Assembly: GCA_016840305.1 (NCBI GenBank)
Contig: JAEOSP010000445.1
Location: forward strand, 1-22,352
From: Candidatus Hodarchaeota archaeon
GTDB lineage: Archaea; Asgardarchaeota; Heimdallarchaeia; Hodarchaeales; Hodarchaeaceae
Direction: 5' to 3'
DNA length: 22,352 nucleotides
The translations under genes were made by a program, and so were the position numbers. The notes beneath the pieces are model-generated. The model saw nothing but the letters and a program-made list of their open reading frames with translations, ran no database searches and was not told where the DNA came from. Below, piece after piece: positions 1-6,629 of this stretch (position 1 is its first letter; every line of letters starts with the position of its first letter).

Positions 1-444
1 GGTGGAATAGCTTGTTAAAGTTATGAAAATGGATGCAAGATCAGTTTTCGATTTGAATTTTGATGCAGCAATAGTGCCAAAAATCATTGCTAGGATAAAT
101 GACATTGCTATTGAAATTCCCATTAGAACGATTGTATTGAATAGACGGTGACCAAAGATTAAGTCTGAAACTTCTGTGGGGTAATAATAAAAAGAAATTC
201 CAAGATCTCCTTCTAGAAGTCTTTGAATATAAACGACAAATTGTTCAAAAATCGGTAGATTGGTTCCATACCGTTCCTGTAAAACCTGACGAAATTCTGG
301 TCTTACTTGGCCTGTTCTTCCTAGTACGGCTAAAGTTGGGTCTCCAGGCATAATGCGAAATAATACAAAATTGAAAATTACAGTGAAAACTAATAATATG
401 GCACTGTCAAAAGCTCTTCGGGAAATGTAACTTTTTAAACTCAC
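1..444 (-). CDS. DppB-type ABC transporter permease, N-terminal part (runs off the window)
   Basis: The first 148 residues of an inner permease subunit of a dipeptide/oligopeptide ABC importer. Seen: a short basic N-terminus (SLKSYISRRAFDS), a first membrane helix (AILLVFTVIFNFVLF), the family signature RIMPGDP, then the extracytoplasmic segment with LQERYGTNLPIFEQFVVYI and GDLGISF, which is the usual DppB N-terminal region, and a second helix (TIVLMGISIAMSFILAMIFG). The start is taken as GTG at 444 because a TAA lies in frame a few codons upstream and no other start codon lies between them. There is no clear Shine-Dalgarno, so a short or absent leader is likely. The product would work with a peptide-binding lipoprotein or anchored protein such as the one encoded at 1454-2958. 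The C-terminal half lies outside the window. Confidence 0.88.
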   Translation of the reverse strand, partial: MSLKSYISRRAFDSAILLVFTVIFNFVLFRIMPGDPTLAVLGRTGQVRPEFRQVLQERYGTNLPIFEQFVVYIQRLLEGDLGISFYYYPTEVSDLIFGHRLFNTIVLMGISIAMSFILAMIFGTIAASKFKSKTDLASIFITLTSYST

Positions 445-743
445 TTCAATCGACCCAGACTGTTATTTTCTCGTCTAATCGTTATATTTGAAAATATTAC
501 CGATTTTGACGTAAAGTGTTGTCCGAAATAATAGATTTGCCATCTCAATTGATACGGAATTCTGTAATTAGGATGGTGTTTCAAACAAAATGAAGTGATA
601 CTGTGTGTTTAAATATATATAGATCACTGAAATTCTACTTACGTCTGATGAACTAATTGAGTAGTGAAAATATTACTATGTGAAAATTCGACTAAATAAC
701 ATGTAATTTGTAAATTCAAACATGAATTGAGCTAAGATAAACA
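445..743. other. AT-rich intergenic region with a candidate minus-strand promoter
   Basis: No credible gene is seen here. On the minus strand the rc of 481-490 reads CAAATATAAC, a plausible archaeal TATA box about 38 bases upstream of the permease GTG at 444. This would give a leader of roughly 10-15 bases. The rest is low-complexity AT-rich sequence downstream of leuD. The promoter is an inference from spacing and composition only. Confidence 0.35.
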
Positions 744-1263
744 TTACTCTACCTTGAGCTTAGATTTCGTATATTCGACTAATCCACCCGCTTCAAAAAT
801 CTTAAGGGCTTGTTCATCAAGTTTAGGGAATTTAAACGTTTGATCTCCTAAATTAATAATGCCTTTGTCAAAATCTACCTGAAAGTTAGCATTCTTCGCA
901 ATTTTAGGATTTTTAAATACAAAATCTGAACATTCTGGGGAGATTACTAATGGAAGAGCTTCATTAATTGCATTTCTGACATAAATTCTAGCGAAAGACT
1001 TTGCGATGATGCAGCTTATCCCAGAAGCTTTCAAGCATGTAACTGCCTGTTCACGACTAGAACCTGCCCCAAAATTATTCCCAGAGACAATAATACCCCT
1101 TTTCAGCTACTGTTTTTACAAAATTTGCTTCATAATCTTCCATTGCATGTTTGGCCATTTGTTCGGGAGTTAGTGGTTCGTAAGTGTACCTACCTAGAAA
1201 TATGACATCCGTGTTTATATCATCTTCAGGGAAAACCCATACTTTATTAGTAATAAACTTCAT
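744..1263 (-). pseudogene. leuD: 3-isopropylmalate dehydratase small subunit, frameshifted
   Basis: LeuD/HacB-type small subunit of the [4Fe-4S] isomerase that interconverts isopropylmalate (leucine) or homocitrate-type intermediates. The N-terminal piece (1263 to about 1100) reads KVWVFPEDDINTDVIFLGRY, the conserved small-subunit opening. The C-terminal piece (about 1095 to 744) reads GNNFGAGSSREQA and then IAKSFARIYVRNAINEALP, the conserved swivel-domain core. The two pieces are in different frames and join at a run of four C on the plus strand (1096-1099). Removing one base restores a continuous protein of about 172 residues, a normal length. ATG at 1263 is chosen because GGAGG lies 8 bases upstream and leuC ends 4 bases before it, as in leuCD operons. 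The frameshift is either a real mutation or a homopolymer sequencing error; I cannot tell which. LeuD versus HacB specificity is not resolved. Confidence 0.85.
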
Positions 1264-1267
1264 TAAC

Positions 1268-1450
1268 TTAATCCTCCTCATTGGTTATATGGCCTGCTAA
1301 TGCAGATTTTGCAATAATAGCAGGGCTTGCTAAATAAATGCCAGTGTCTTCTTTTAACCCCATACGGCCCTTAAAATTCCTATTAGCTGAAGAAACAGCT
1401 ATTTCTCCTGATGCGATACATCCTCCATAAGCTCCAAGGCATGGACCTGC
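1268..1450 (-). pseudogene. leuC: 3-isopropylmalate dehydratase large subunit, C-terminal fragment
   Basis: About 60 C-terminal residues of LeuC/aconitase-family large subunit. Seen: GPCLGAYGG, then [12 protein letters not shown], the strongly conserved substrate-binding segment, then [17 protein letters not shown] and a stop at 1268. It overlaps the Shine-Dalgarno of leuD, as expected for an operon. The family normally has about 420 residues, so roughly 360 are missing. Homology stops at GPC: the preceding cluster cysteine of CGPC is absent and replaced by YYA, which comes from the sequence of the opposite-strand peptide-binding gene. The gene is therefore cut at the junction near 1450. As it stands it cannot make an active enzyme. 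Confidence 0.85.
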
Positions 1451-1453
1451 ATA

Positions 1454-1707
1454 GTAGCCAAGATTATACTTGGGGTTCGAATCACAACTTCTTCAAGAAT
1501 GCATCCATGGATACCGCACTTGACGTGATGAATTCAGCAACTAATGCCCTTGAATTTCAAAGTGCACTCAATGAAATTCAAGTTATTTTAGCTGAACAAG
1601 CACCTCTCATACCCCTATTCCTCTCCAGTGACCGTCATATCATCAATAAGAAGTGGTTAAACTTCTGTAACATGTCTGGTGGGCTTTTCACCTCTATTAA
1701 CAAATGA
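1454..1707 (+). pseudogene. Peptide ABC transporter substrate-binding protein, C-terminal fragment (family 5)
   Basis: An open frame with the C-terminal signature of SBP family 5 (DppA/OppA type): [18 protein letters not shown], then LNEIQVILAEQAPLIPLF, which matches the usual helix-strand ending of these proteins. It has no start of its own that makes sense; an ATG at 1411 lies inside the antisense leuC fragment. The frame ends with TGA at 1705-1707 and continues without shift into the next entry, only one codon (ACA) separating the TGA from ATG 1711. Reading TGA as Trp gives SINKWTMINM, a natural-looking sequence, so a TGG-to-TGA nonsense mutation is the simplest explanation. I infer that 1454-2958 was once one reading frame. 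Confidence 0.7.
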
Positions 1708-1710
1708 ACA

Positions 1711-2958
1711 ATGATCAATATGAGTGCTACCGATGCAGATAATGAATTTCATATAGCTTATCCTGGTACTCTTCCACATTTGAATCCATATTTGTCTGTC
1801 GATGCTCGATCTAACTGGGCCACTATGCTTCACCATGACACCCTGTTAAATCTCGATACAGATTATCGGTTGATTCCGTGGATTGCAGAGGATTGGACTA
1901 AGTCTGCAAACGGAATGCAGGTCAATTTCACTTTGAGAGACGATGTTTATTTCTACGATGACACTCTAGTTACCCCGGCTGATGTTAAACACAGCATTGA
2001 TTTTACTAAGGCTGCTACAGGTAGTCCAACATTTGCAAACACCGAAAAGGTTGAGAATGTTACTATTGATGGAGATGTTATTGTCGTAAACTTCATTGAA
2101 CCCTATGCCTGGGGTGAATATGACATTGGCTTTAACGTTTGGAACCTTCCCTCAGCATTTTGGACTGGCAAAGATTATGACGATCCTTCTTTTGATTTAG
2201 TCGCTGCGACTGCTGATAAAGTTGGATGTGGGCCTTATGAATATGTCAAAGGGGTTACAGAACAATCTTGGACTTTCGAAAAATTTGTTAACTATTGGGA
2301 TACAGGTGGTCCTACCATTCCCAATATTGCTGAGGGCAATCCTTTACCCGTGGGTGATTATCCCCTAATTGAAAACGTGACAATTTATTATGCTGGCGGT
2401 TCAGGCACCCGTTTACTCGGTATGGAAGCCGATCAATATGACACAGAACGATATGAATCCTATTCCATTGATATTATGAAATCAATCCAAAATGGAACAG
2501 CATATCCTAATCTCAAGGTTGCCGAATACCCCTCAGAGTGGTTATACAAAATCACGTTCAATACCGCAGTCATACCTCTTGATGATGTAGTTGTCCGCAG
2601 AGCTATAGCATACGCGATCGATCGTGATGCGTGTGTTGATTTTACTCGTGGAGGATATGGGTATCCCGCCTATTCATGGGTTCCTGAGGTTTACTATGCT
2701 GACTGGTATAATCCCAATATCGAAAAATACCCCACTAACATTGAAAAAGCCAAGCAACTTCTCGAAGATGCAGGATATATTGATGTCGATGGTGACGGTA
2801 TTCGTGAGGTTCCAGGCCATTATACAACCACAACCACCCCAACCACTACACCCACTACTACAACTACTGACGATGGTGGAGCACCAGGATTTGGACTTAC
2901 TACCCTTATCGTATCCATGTTGATCTTCATCCCAATCATAAGGAGAAAACGGAAGTAA
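1711..2958 (+). CDS. Substrate-binding protein (family 5) with Thr-rich stalk and C-terminal membrane anchor; probably part of a broken larger gene
   Basis: 415 residues. Residues about 10-370 are the first two-thirds of a peptide-binding protein: GTLPHLNPYLS, then HHDTLLNLDTDYRLIPWIAEDW, FTLRDDVYFYDDTLVTPADV, VRRAIAYAIDRDACVDFTRG and KAKQLLEDAGYIDVDGDGI. The last C-terminal lobe segment is missing. The chain passes directly into a Thr-rich stalk (372-386), a PGFG motif (392-395), a hydrophobic helix and a basic RRKRK tail, resembling archaeal PGF-CTERM anchoring signals. There is no N-terminal signal peptide, which an exported binding protein needs. Together with the in-frame fragment just upstream this suggests a protein with a complete first domain and a partial second one before the anchor, now cut by a TGA. 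The protein from ATG 1711 alone would probably stay in the cytoplasm. Its likely partner is the DppB-type permease at the left edge. Confidence 0.8.
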   Translation: MINMSATDADNEFHIAYPGTLPHLNPYLSVDARSNWATMLHHDTLLNLDTDYRLIPWIAEDWTKSANGMQVNFTLRDDVYFYDDTLVTPADVKHSIDFTKAATGSPTFANTEKVENVTIDGDVIVVNFIEPYAWGEYDIGFNVWNLPSAFWTGKDYDDPSFDLVAATADKVGCGPYEYVKGVTEQSWTFEKFVNYWDTGGPTIPNIAEGNPLPVGDYPLIENVTIYYAGGSGTRLLGMEADQYDTERYESYSIDIMKSIQNGTAYPNLKVAEYPSEWLYKITFNTAVIPLDDVVVRRAIAYAIDRDACVDFTRGGYGYPAYSWVPEVYYADWYNPNIEKYPTNIEKAKQLLEDAGYIDVDGDGIREVPGHYTTTTTPTTTPTTTTTDDGGAPGFGLTTLIVSMLIFIPIIRRKRK

Positions 2959-3100
2959 AGGTTTTCTCTTTTCTTTCTTTTTATTAATTTACTAAGAGTA
3001 AGGATTTCTGAAATTACTACATGATTTTATCTTGTTAATTTTCATGAAAGTTCTCGCTATTAGCCAATCTTTTCCCGTAGATGACAAGCGAAATCAAAGA
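2959..3100. other. T-rich region downstream of the binding-protein gene
   Basis: Immediately after the stop at 2958 the plus strand is pyrimidine-rich (CTTTTCTTTCTTTTTATT, about 2968-2985). Archaeal transcription often ends in such T tracts, so this may be a terminator. No hairpin is obvious. Confidence 0.3.
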
Positions 3101-3107
3101 CGGTGTT

Positions 3108-3380
3108 CTAATATCTTTTTTTAATAAGAATTACAGTAAATATAAGAGATAAAGTACCTAATACGACAGACGCAGCGTCTGTAGATTGATTTGTAGGTAA
3201 AACTAAAGAAATTTTAAAGGAACCAACAGCATCCACGTTAATTTCTGAAGAATGCGGACCATTGGGAACCTTAGTAGATACCATATCAATTTCTATCCTT
3301 AGAAGGATCCCTGAATTAGAATCATATGATATGTTCATTCGTAAAAATTCACCATTAAAACTTTTGAAATTTTTGAAGTA
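3108..3380 (-). pseudogene. C-terminal remnant of a membrane-anchored surface protein
   Basis: The minus strand carries an open frame ending at 3108. From the ATG at 3338 it gives 76 residues, but the frame stays open upstream to about 3385, with LSYFKNFKSFNGEFLRMNIS preceding, and no start codon with a ribosome-binding site is seen. The sequence has a YDSNSGILLRIEI beta-strand segment, a short polar stretch, then a hydrophobic helix (ASVVLGTLSLIFTVILI) and a KKRY tail. That is the typical end of an extracellular beta-rich protein anchored by a C-terminal helix. I read it as the 3' remnant of a larger gene whose front is gone, or less likely as a small tail-anchored protein. No function can be assigned. 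Confidence 0.4.
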
Positions 3381-3597
3381 GCTAAGGGATTGTATTCACA
3401 AATTTACACATTTTTCTACCTTCTTTTTATATCAAATAATATTTAGTGTATCTTTTGATCTCTTATCATTTTTTTACATTCGCTAATGTTATTTCATTAT
3501 TTTTAAATTGAAATAGGTTCGCTTTTAGAGAATAGAATTCTTTAAAAAAATTGTACGATATGACTAAACAATATCTAAAAGAATAGTTTTCTTACAC

Positions 3598-3607
3598 CTT
3601 ATAAATG
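3598..3607 (+). promoter_or_regulatory. TATA box for the first Rab-like GTPase gene
   Basis: CTTATAAATG is a good archaeal TATA element about 58 bases upstream of the TTG start at 3656. Transcription would begin near 3625-3632, leaving a leader that includes the GGAG at 3644-3647. It is inferred from sequence and spacing only. Confidence 0.45.
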
Positions 3608-3655
3608 CCGCATTTTACAATTTAAATTATCATCTTTGTCATAGGAGTTCTTTGG

Positions 3656-4213
3656 TTGCTATTGATGAAAGTCTGTCTGCTCGGTGATGGTGCTGTTGGC
3701 AAAACAGCATTACGTGAACGATACTTAGGAAAACAATTTTCTAGCGGTTATGTTATGACTATTGGCGCTGATTTTGCCGTGAAGAAAACTGAAATAATCA
3801 CAGAAGAGGGTAAAAAAAGCATCAAGTTTCAAATTTGGGATTTGGCTGGACAACCTAGATTCAATAGTGTTCGTGAGTTATATTATAAAGGTTCTCATGG
3901 AGGATTACTTATTTTTGATATCACACGCCGTGATTCCTTTACAAACTTAACCTCTTGGATCGAAGAATTATATAGGAATTCAGGGAGAGGAATAATGCCT
4001 ATTGCATTCTTAGGAAATAAAGTGGATTTAATAAATGAAGTGGATGACCCTATCACTCAAGATGAAGCACATGAATTCATTAAACAATTCAAAGAACAGT
4101 ATAAAATTGATTTTGACATTCCTTATCTTGAAACATCTGCAAAGACTGGAAAAAATGTGGATAAATCCTTTAATATACTCGCCACAACAATTCGTAACCA
4201 TCTAATGAAATGA
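3656..4213 (+). CDS. Rab/Ras-like small GTPase
   Basis: A 185-residue single-domain small GTPase of the Ras superfamily. All nucleotide-binding motifs are present: P-loop GDGAVGKT (10-17), switch I threonine in YVMTIGAD (T35), switch II WDLAGQPRF (61-69), NKVD (121-124) and ETSAK (159-163). The catalytic glutamine is Q66, but it is followed by Pro instead of the Glu usual in Rab proteins (AGQE), which may alter interactions with regulators. There is no C-terminal cysteine for prenylation, so membrane attachment, if any, must be by another route. TTG at 3656 is chosen because GGAG ends 8 bases before it; ATG at 3665 is the alternative and gives a protein three residues shorter. Asgard genomes encode many such GTPases. 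The effector and pathway are unknown. It ends in TGA, 31 bases before trm56. Confidence 0.9.
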   Translation: MLLMKVCLLGDGAVGKTALRERYLGKQFSSGYVMTIGADFAVKKTEIITEEGKKSIKFQIWDLAGQPRFNSVRELYYKGSHGGLLIFDITRRDSFTNLTSWIEELYRNSGRGIMPIAFLGNKVDLINEVDDPITQDEAHEFIKQFKEQYKIDFDIPYLETSAKTGKNVDKSFNILATTIRNHLMK

Positions 4214-4244
4214 GTTCTAAGTCGTATATGTGAGTGATCGATAA

Positions 4245-4817
4245 TTGGTTGTAGTATTTCGTGTAGGCCATAGAATTTTTCGTGATAAACGTATAACTAC
4301 ACATCTTGCTCTTGTTTCACGTGCATTTGGCGCTTCTGGAATAATTATTGCAGGAGAGAAAGATGAAAAAATTATTAAATCTGTAAAAAAGGTTGTAACG
4401 GAATGGGGTGGTGATTTTACAATTAAATTCATTCCTTTTGAGGAGTGGAAGCCTTTCTTAGAAGAATGGGTAGATAAACAAAATAAAATTGTTCATCTTA
4501 CTATGTATGGGGAGAATTTACCAATCTTTCAACAGAAAAAAGAATTTTCTGATCTGAGATCTTCTCCAAATTTATTAAAAGGTTTATTAGTTGTTGTTGG
4601 AGGAGAAAAAGTCCCAGCGAAGGTATTTCAATATGCAAACTGGAATATTGCCATATCAAACCAGCCCCACTCTGAAGTAGGATCATTAGCGATTTTTCTC
4701 AATCAAGTTATTTCAAACTCACTTGAAATCAGTTTTAACAACCCATCAAAACAAATTCTCCCTTCAATAGAAGGTAAAAAAGCATATTTGGAAGTAAAAA
4801 ATGAAAATGAAGGATAA
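4245..4817 (+). CDS. trm56: tRNA (cytidine(56)-2'-O)-methyltransferase
   Basis: A 190-residue SPOUT-class enzyme that methylates the 2'-OH of C56 in the T-loop of archaeal tRNAs using S-adenosylmethionine. Recognised by the N-terminal block RVGHRIFRDKRITTH and RAFGASG, the central VHLTMYG, and the C-terminal knot region VVVGGEKVPAKVF followed by NQPHSEVGSLAIFL, where the trefoil-knot SAM site lies. The length matches the archaeal family, without the extra C-terminal domain some members have. The start is TTG at 4245; the family begins a few residues before RVGHR, which supports it, although the Shine-Dalgarno is weak. The next gene starts inside its last codons (17-base overlap), so the two are probably translationally coupled. 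Confidence 0.93.
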   Translation: MVVVFRVGHRIFRDKRITTHLALVSRAFGASGIIIAGEKDEKIIKSVKKVVTEWGGDFTIKFIPFEEWKPFLEEWVDKQNKIVHLTMYGENLPIFQQKKEFSDLRSSPNLLKGLLVVVGGEKVPAKVFQYANWNIAISNQPHSEVGSLAIFLNQVISNSLEISFNNPSKQILPSIEGKKAYLEVKNENEG

Positions 4818-5331
4818 AAAATTCCAGATCGGTGTGATAGGCGATTCTAAAATCCGATCGAAACAACATTTAGAGATAGCCTATGAAATTGGGAAAGAAA
4901 TCGCAAATGCTAATGCTATTTTAATTTGTGGAGGACGAGGAGGAGTTATGGCAGCTGCAGCAAAAGGGGCGTGGGAAGCAAATGGAATAACAGTTGGAAT
5001 TCTACCAACGACTACCAATGATTTAGAAGTTACTCCTTATCTTACTATCAGAATACCAACGAATCTCCTTTGGGGTCGAAATCCAATTATCCCTCTAGCT
5101 TCAGATGGAGTTATTGCCTGTGGTGGAAATACGGGTACTCTATCGGAATTAGCTTATACGGACCTGTTTAATAAACCTGTTGTATGCATCACTTCAATTC
5201 CAGGATGGAGTCAAGAAATTGGATTACGTGGATCGTTGAGTATTCCACCAAATGCCAACAAAATATTGACTGCAAAATCAGGGAAAAAGGCCGTGGCAAT
5301 ATTATTAAGTGTATTACGGTCATCCGAATAA
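4801..5331 (+). CDS. LOG-like / TIGR00725-type Rossmann-fold protein
   Basis: A 176-residue protein of the family related to LOG cytokinin riboside 5'-monophosphate phosphoribohydrolases and to the DprA Rossmann fold. Seen: an opening strand IGVIGDSK (10-17), the glycine-rich ICGGRGGVMAAAAKGA (42-57), ITVGILP, and ACGGNTGTLSELA (about 106-118), which stands where LOG proteins have PGGxGTxEE. The catalytic Arg/Glu arrangement of true LOG enzymes is not clearly conserved, so nucleotide or nucleotide-sugar binding is safer than a defined activity. The start ATG at 4801 lies within trm56; ATG at 4807 is nearly equivalent. Its 3' end overlaps the convergent gene at 5320-6150 by 12 bases. Confidence 0.82.
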   Translation: MKMKDKKFQIGVIGDSKIRSKQHLEIAYEIGKEIANANAILICGGRGGVMAAAAKGAWEANGITVGILPTTTNDLEVTPYLTIRIPTNLLWGRNPIIPLASDGVIACGGNTGTLSELAYTDLFNKPVVCITSIPGWSQEIGLRGSLSIPPNANKILTAKSGKKAVAILLSVLRSSE

Positions 5332-6150
5332 AGAAAACGAACCTTTACTACTTTTAGGCTTTAAGAAATCAACTAGACCTTCGCAAAGGGCTTTCAGCAA
5401 AGCATCATGCTTTATGTTAATGATCTCGTTGAAGTCTTCAAGTATAGTTTGCAATAGTTCATAATTCTTTAATTCTACTGTTTTAAACAGCTGTGAAGCA
5501 ATTTCAACATATTCAGCTGCCGATTCAGAGGAGGTTTGACCAATAAGGGATTTTGCTTGAGTTAAATATTCACTACTTTCATCTACTTCAAATGCATTTA
5601 GCTCAGCTAATGTTAAGTAAGTTAAAATCCTAGGAGAAGAAGGAATTAGCTTATTCCACTCTGTTAACATCTCATAGCATTTCACGTATTCCTGCTTCCA
5701 ACAAAGTAAACCCGCTGTCCAGAAATATAGATGTGTTTTGATAGAACTCGGAATATCGTCTTTTGAGATTATAGCTTGAACTTCTTGGATAAAATCATTC
5801 TCTTGAAAACTCTTCTCAGCAATTAACACATTAGAAAAGTTAAAAATGCAAAATTCGATTCCTTCTTTGTCTAATATCGAATAAATGGTTGGATATATCA
5901 TAATCCACTTTTTATTATTGGTTTTCTTTTTTAAATGAGGGATTGAATCCATTACAAGTTTACAGTATAATTTTTGTTTGTTTGCTGCAAAAAGAAGTTC
6001 AGAGCTTACTTGATATATAGTTTCGGCCTTTTTAACTTGGTTAGATTGGAATGCGCGTTGTAAACCTCCCTGAATATATTGAATTCCATCAAACCATTGA
6101 TTTGTTTCAAAAGAATCGAGACCTCTCTCTATCCATTTATCAATCTCCAA
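5320..6150 (-). CDS. Alpha-solenoid protein, possibly GET4/TRC35-like
   Basis: 276 residues, apparently all helical, with no signal peptide or membrane helix. I recognise no catalytic motif. The pattern of paired helices is TPR-like. Two stretches recall eukaryotic Get4/TRC35, the adaptor in tail-anchored protein targeting: residues 19-66, where short amphipathic helices surround QRAFQSNQVKKAETIY and ELLFAANKQ, and residues 140-165 (HLYFWTAGLLCWKQEY), comparable to the LH..LA..LW.E.NY segment of Get4. The C-terminus ends in FSLFG, where Get4 ends near FFG. This is a memory-based resemblance, not a computed one. A generic TPR or SNAP-like solenoid is the alternative. TTG at 6150 is the start: an in-frame TAA lies just upstream, and GGAG lies about 12 bases upstream. 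Confidence 0.6.
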   Translation of the reverse strand: MEIDKWIERGLDSFETNQWFDGIQYIQGGLQRAFQSNQVKKAETIYQVSSELLFAANKQKLYCKLVMDSIPHLKKKTNNKKWIMIYPTIYSILDKEGIEFCIFNFSNVLIAEKSFQENDFIQEVQAIISKDDIPSSIKTHLYFWTAGLLCWKQEYVKCYEMLTEWNKLIPSSPRILTYLTLAELNAFEVDESSEYLTQAKSLIGQTSSESAAEYVEIASQLFKTVELKNYELLQTILEDFNEIINIKHDALLKALCEGLVDFLKPKSSKGSFSLFG

Positions 6151-6530
6151 TTTTTACAGCTCTCCAGGTTTATTCTTTCAGAATGCTTGGATATTCTTTT
6201 AATCCACATATCACCTATACATGATGGGATAGTGTTGCATTTATATTCTGATATAAAAAACCGTTGATGAAGAGAATAAATATCTTACTTCTATTTCAAG
6301 AGTATATTACACTATCTCACTTGAAGAATAGTATTATCTTTATTCCCTTAATAATTGTTTAGTAAACTGTATTTCTTACCACCTCTTCTATTTATTTTAC
6401 AAATATATTGGAAATTTTCATTTAAAGGTATTATAACGAAAAACCAGACCTTTTATACTCTTGATTCTATTAAGAAAGAAATTTATTAAAGAAATGCATT
6501 TAATACCTGAGATAAGATTAATTTCAGTTT

Positions 6531-6558
6531 AAAAAAAAATGAGTGAAAAAACTCATTT
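6531..6558 (-). terminator. Perfect 8-bp hairpin beside a homopolymer tract; terminator-like on the minus strand, or an operator
   Basis: AAATGAGT (6537-6544) and ACTCATTT (6551-6558) are exact inverse complements around a GAAAAA loop. The run of A at 6531-6539 becomes a T run directly after the hairpin when read on the minus strand, like an intrinsic terminator. There is no minus-strand gene entering from the right, so a regulatory palindrome for the cluster beginning at 6630 is an equally good reading. Confidence 0.35.
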
Positions 6559-6595
6559 CAAATTTAGAACCTGTTAATAAATCTCTTAATCTTAT

Positions 6596-6604
6596 GATTA
6601 TATG
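6596..6604 (+). promoter_or_regulatory. TATA-like element before the gelsolin-GTPase cluster
   Basis: GATTATATG is centred about 30 bases upstream of the GTG at 6630. Since no Shine-Dalgarno precedes that start, a leaderless transcript is plausible. The sequence match to an archaeal TATA box is only fair. Confidence 0.3.
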
Positions 6605-6629
6605 TATGTCATATAAGTGTTGATTACCT

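Larger units (their letters stand above)
6151..6629. other. Long AT-rich divergent intergenic region
   Basis: This 479-base stretch separates the minus-strand solenoid gene from the plus-strand gelsolin-GTPase cluster, so it must carry promoters in both directions. I see no gene. A perfect inverted repeat next to a poly-A tract (6531-6558) is listed separately. A TATA-like GATTATATG lies at 6596-6604, about 28 bases before the GTG start at 6630. Confidence 0.4.

Noticed and set aside
1470..1485. GGGGTTCGAATC, looking like a tRNA T-arm
   Set aside because: The flanking bases do not pair into a T stem, no acceptor or anticodon arm is found, and the stretch codes for a conserved part of the binding protein.
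6221..6275. C/D-box-like elements (ATGATGG, CTGA, TTGATGA)
   Set aside because: Spacings do not fit a C/D sRNA (long first guide, 13-base inner spacer) and no terminal D box follows.
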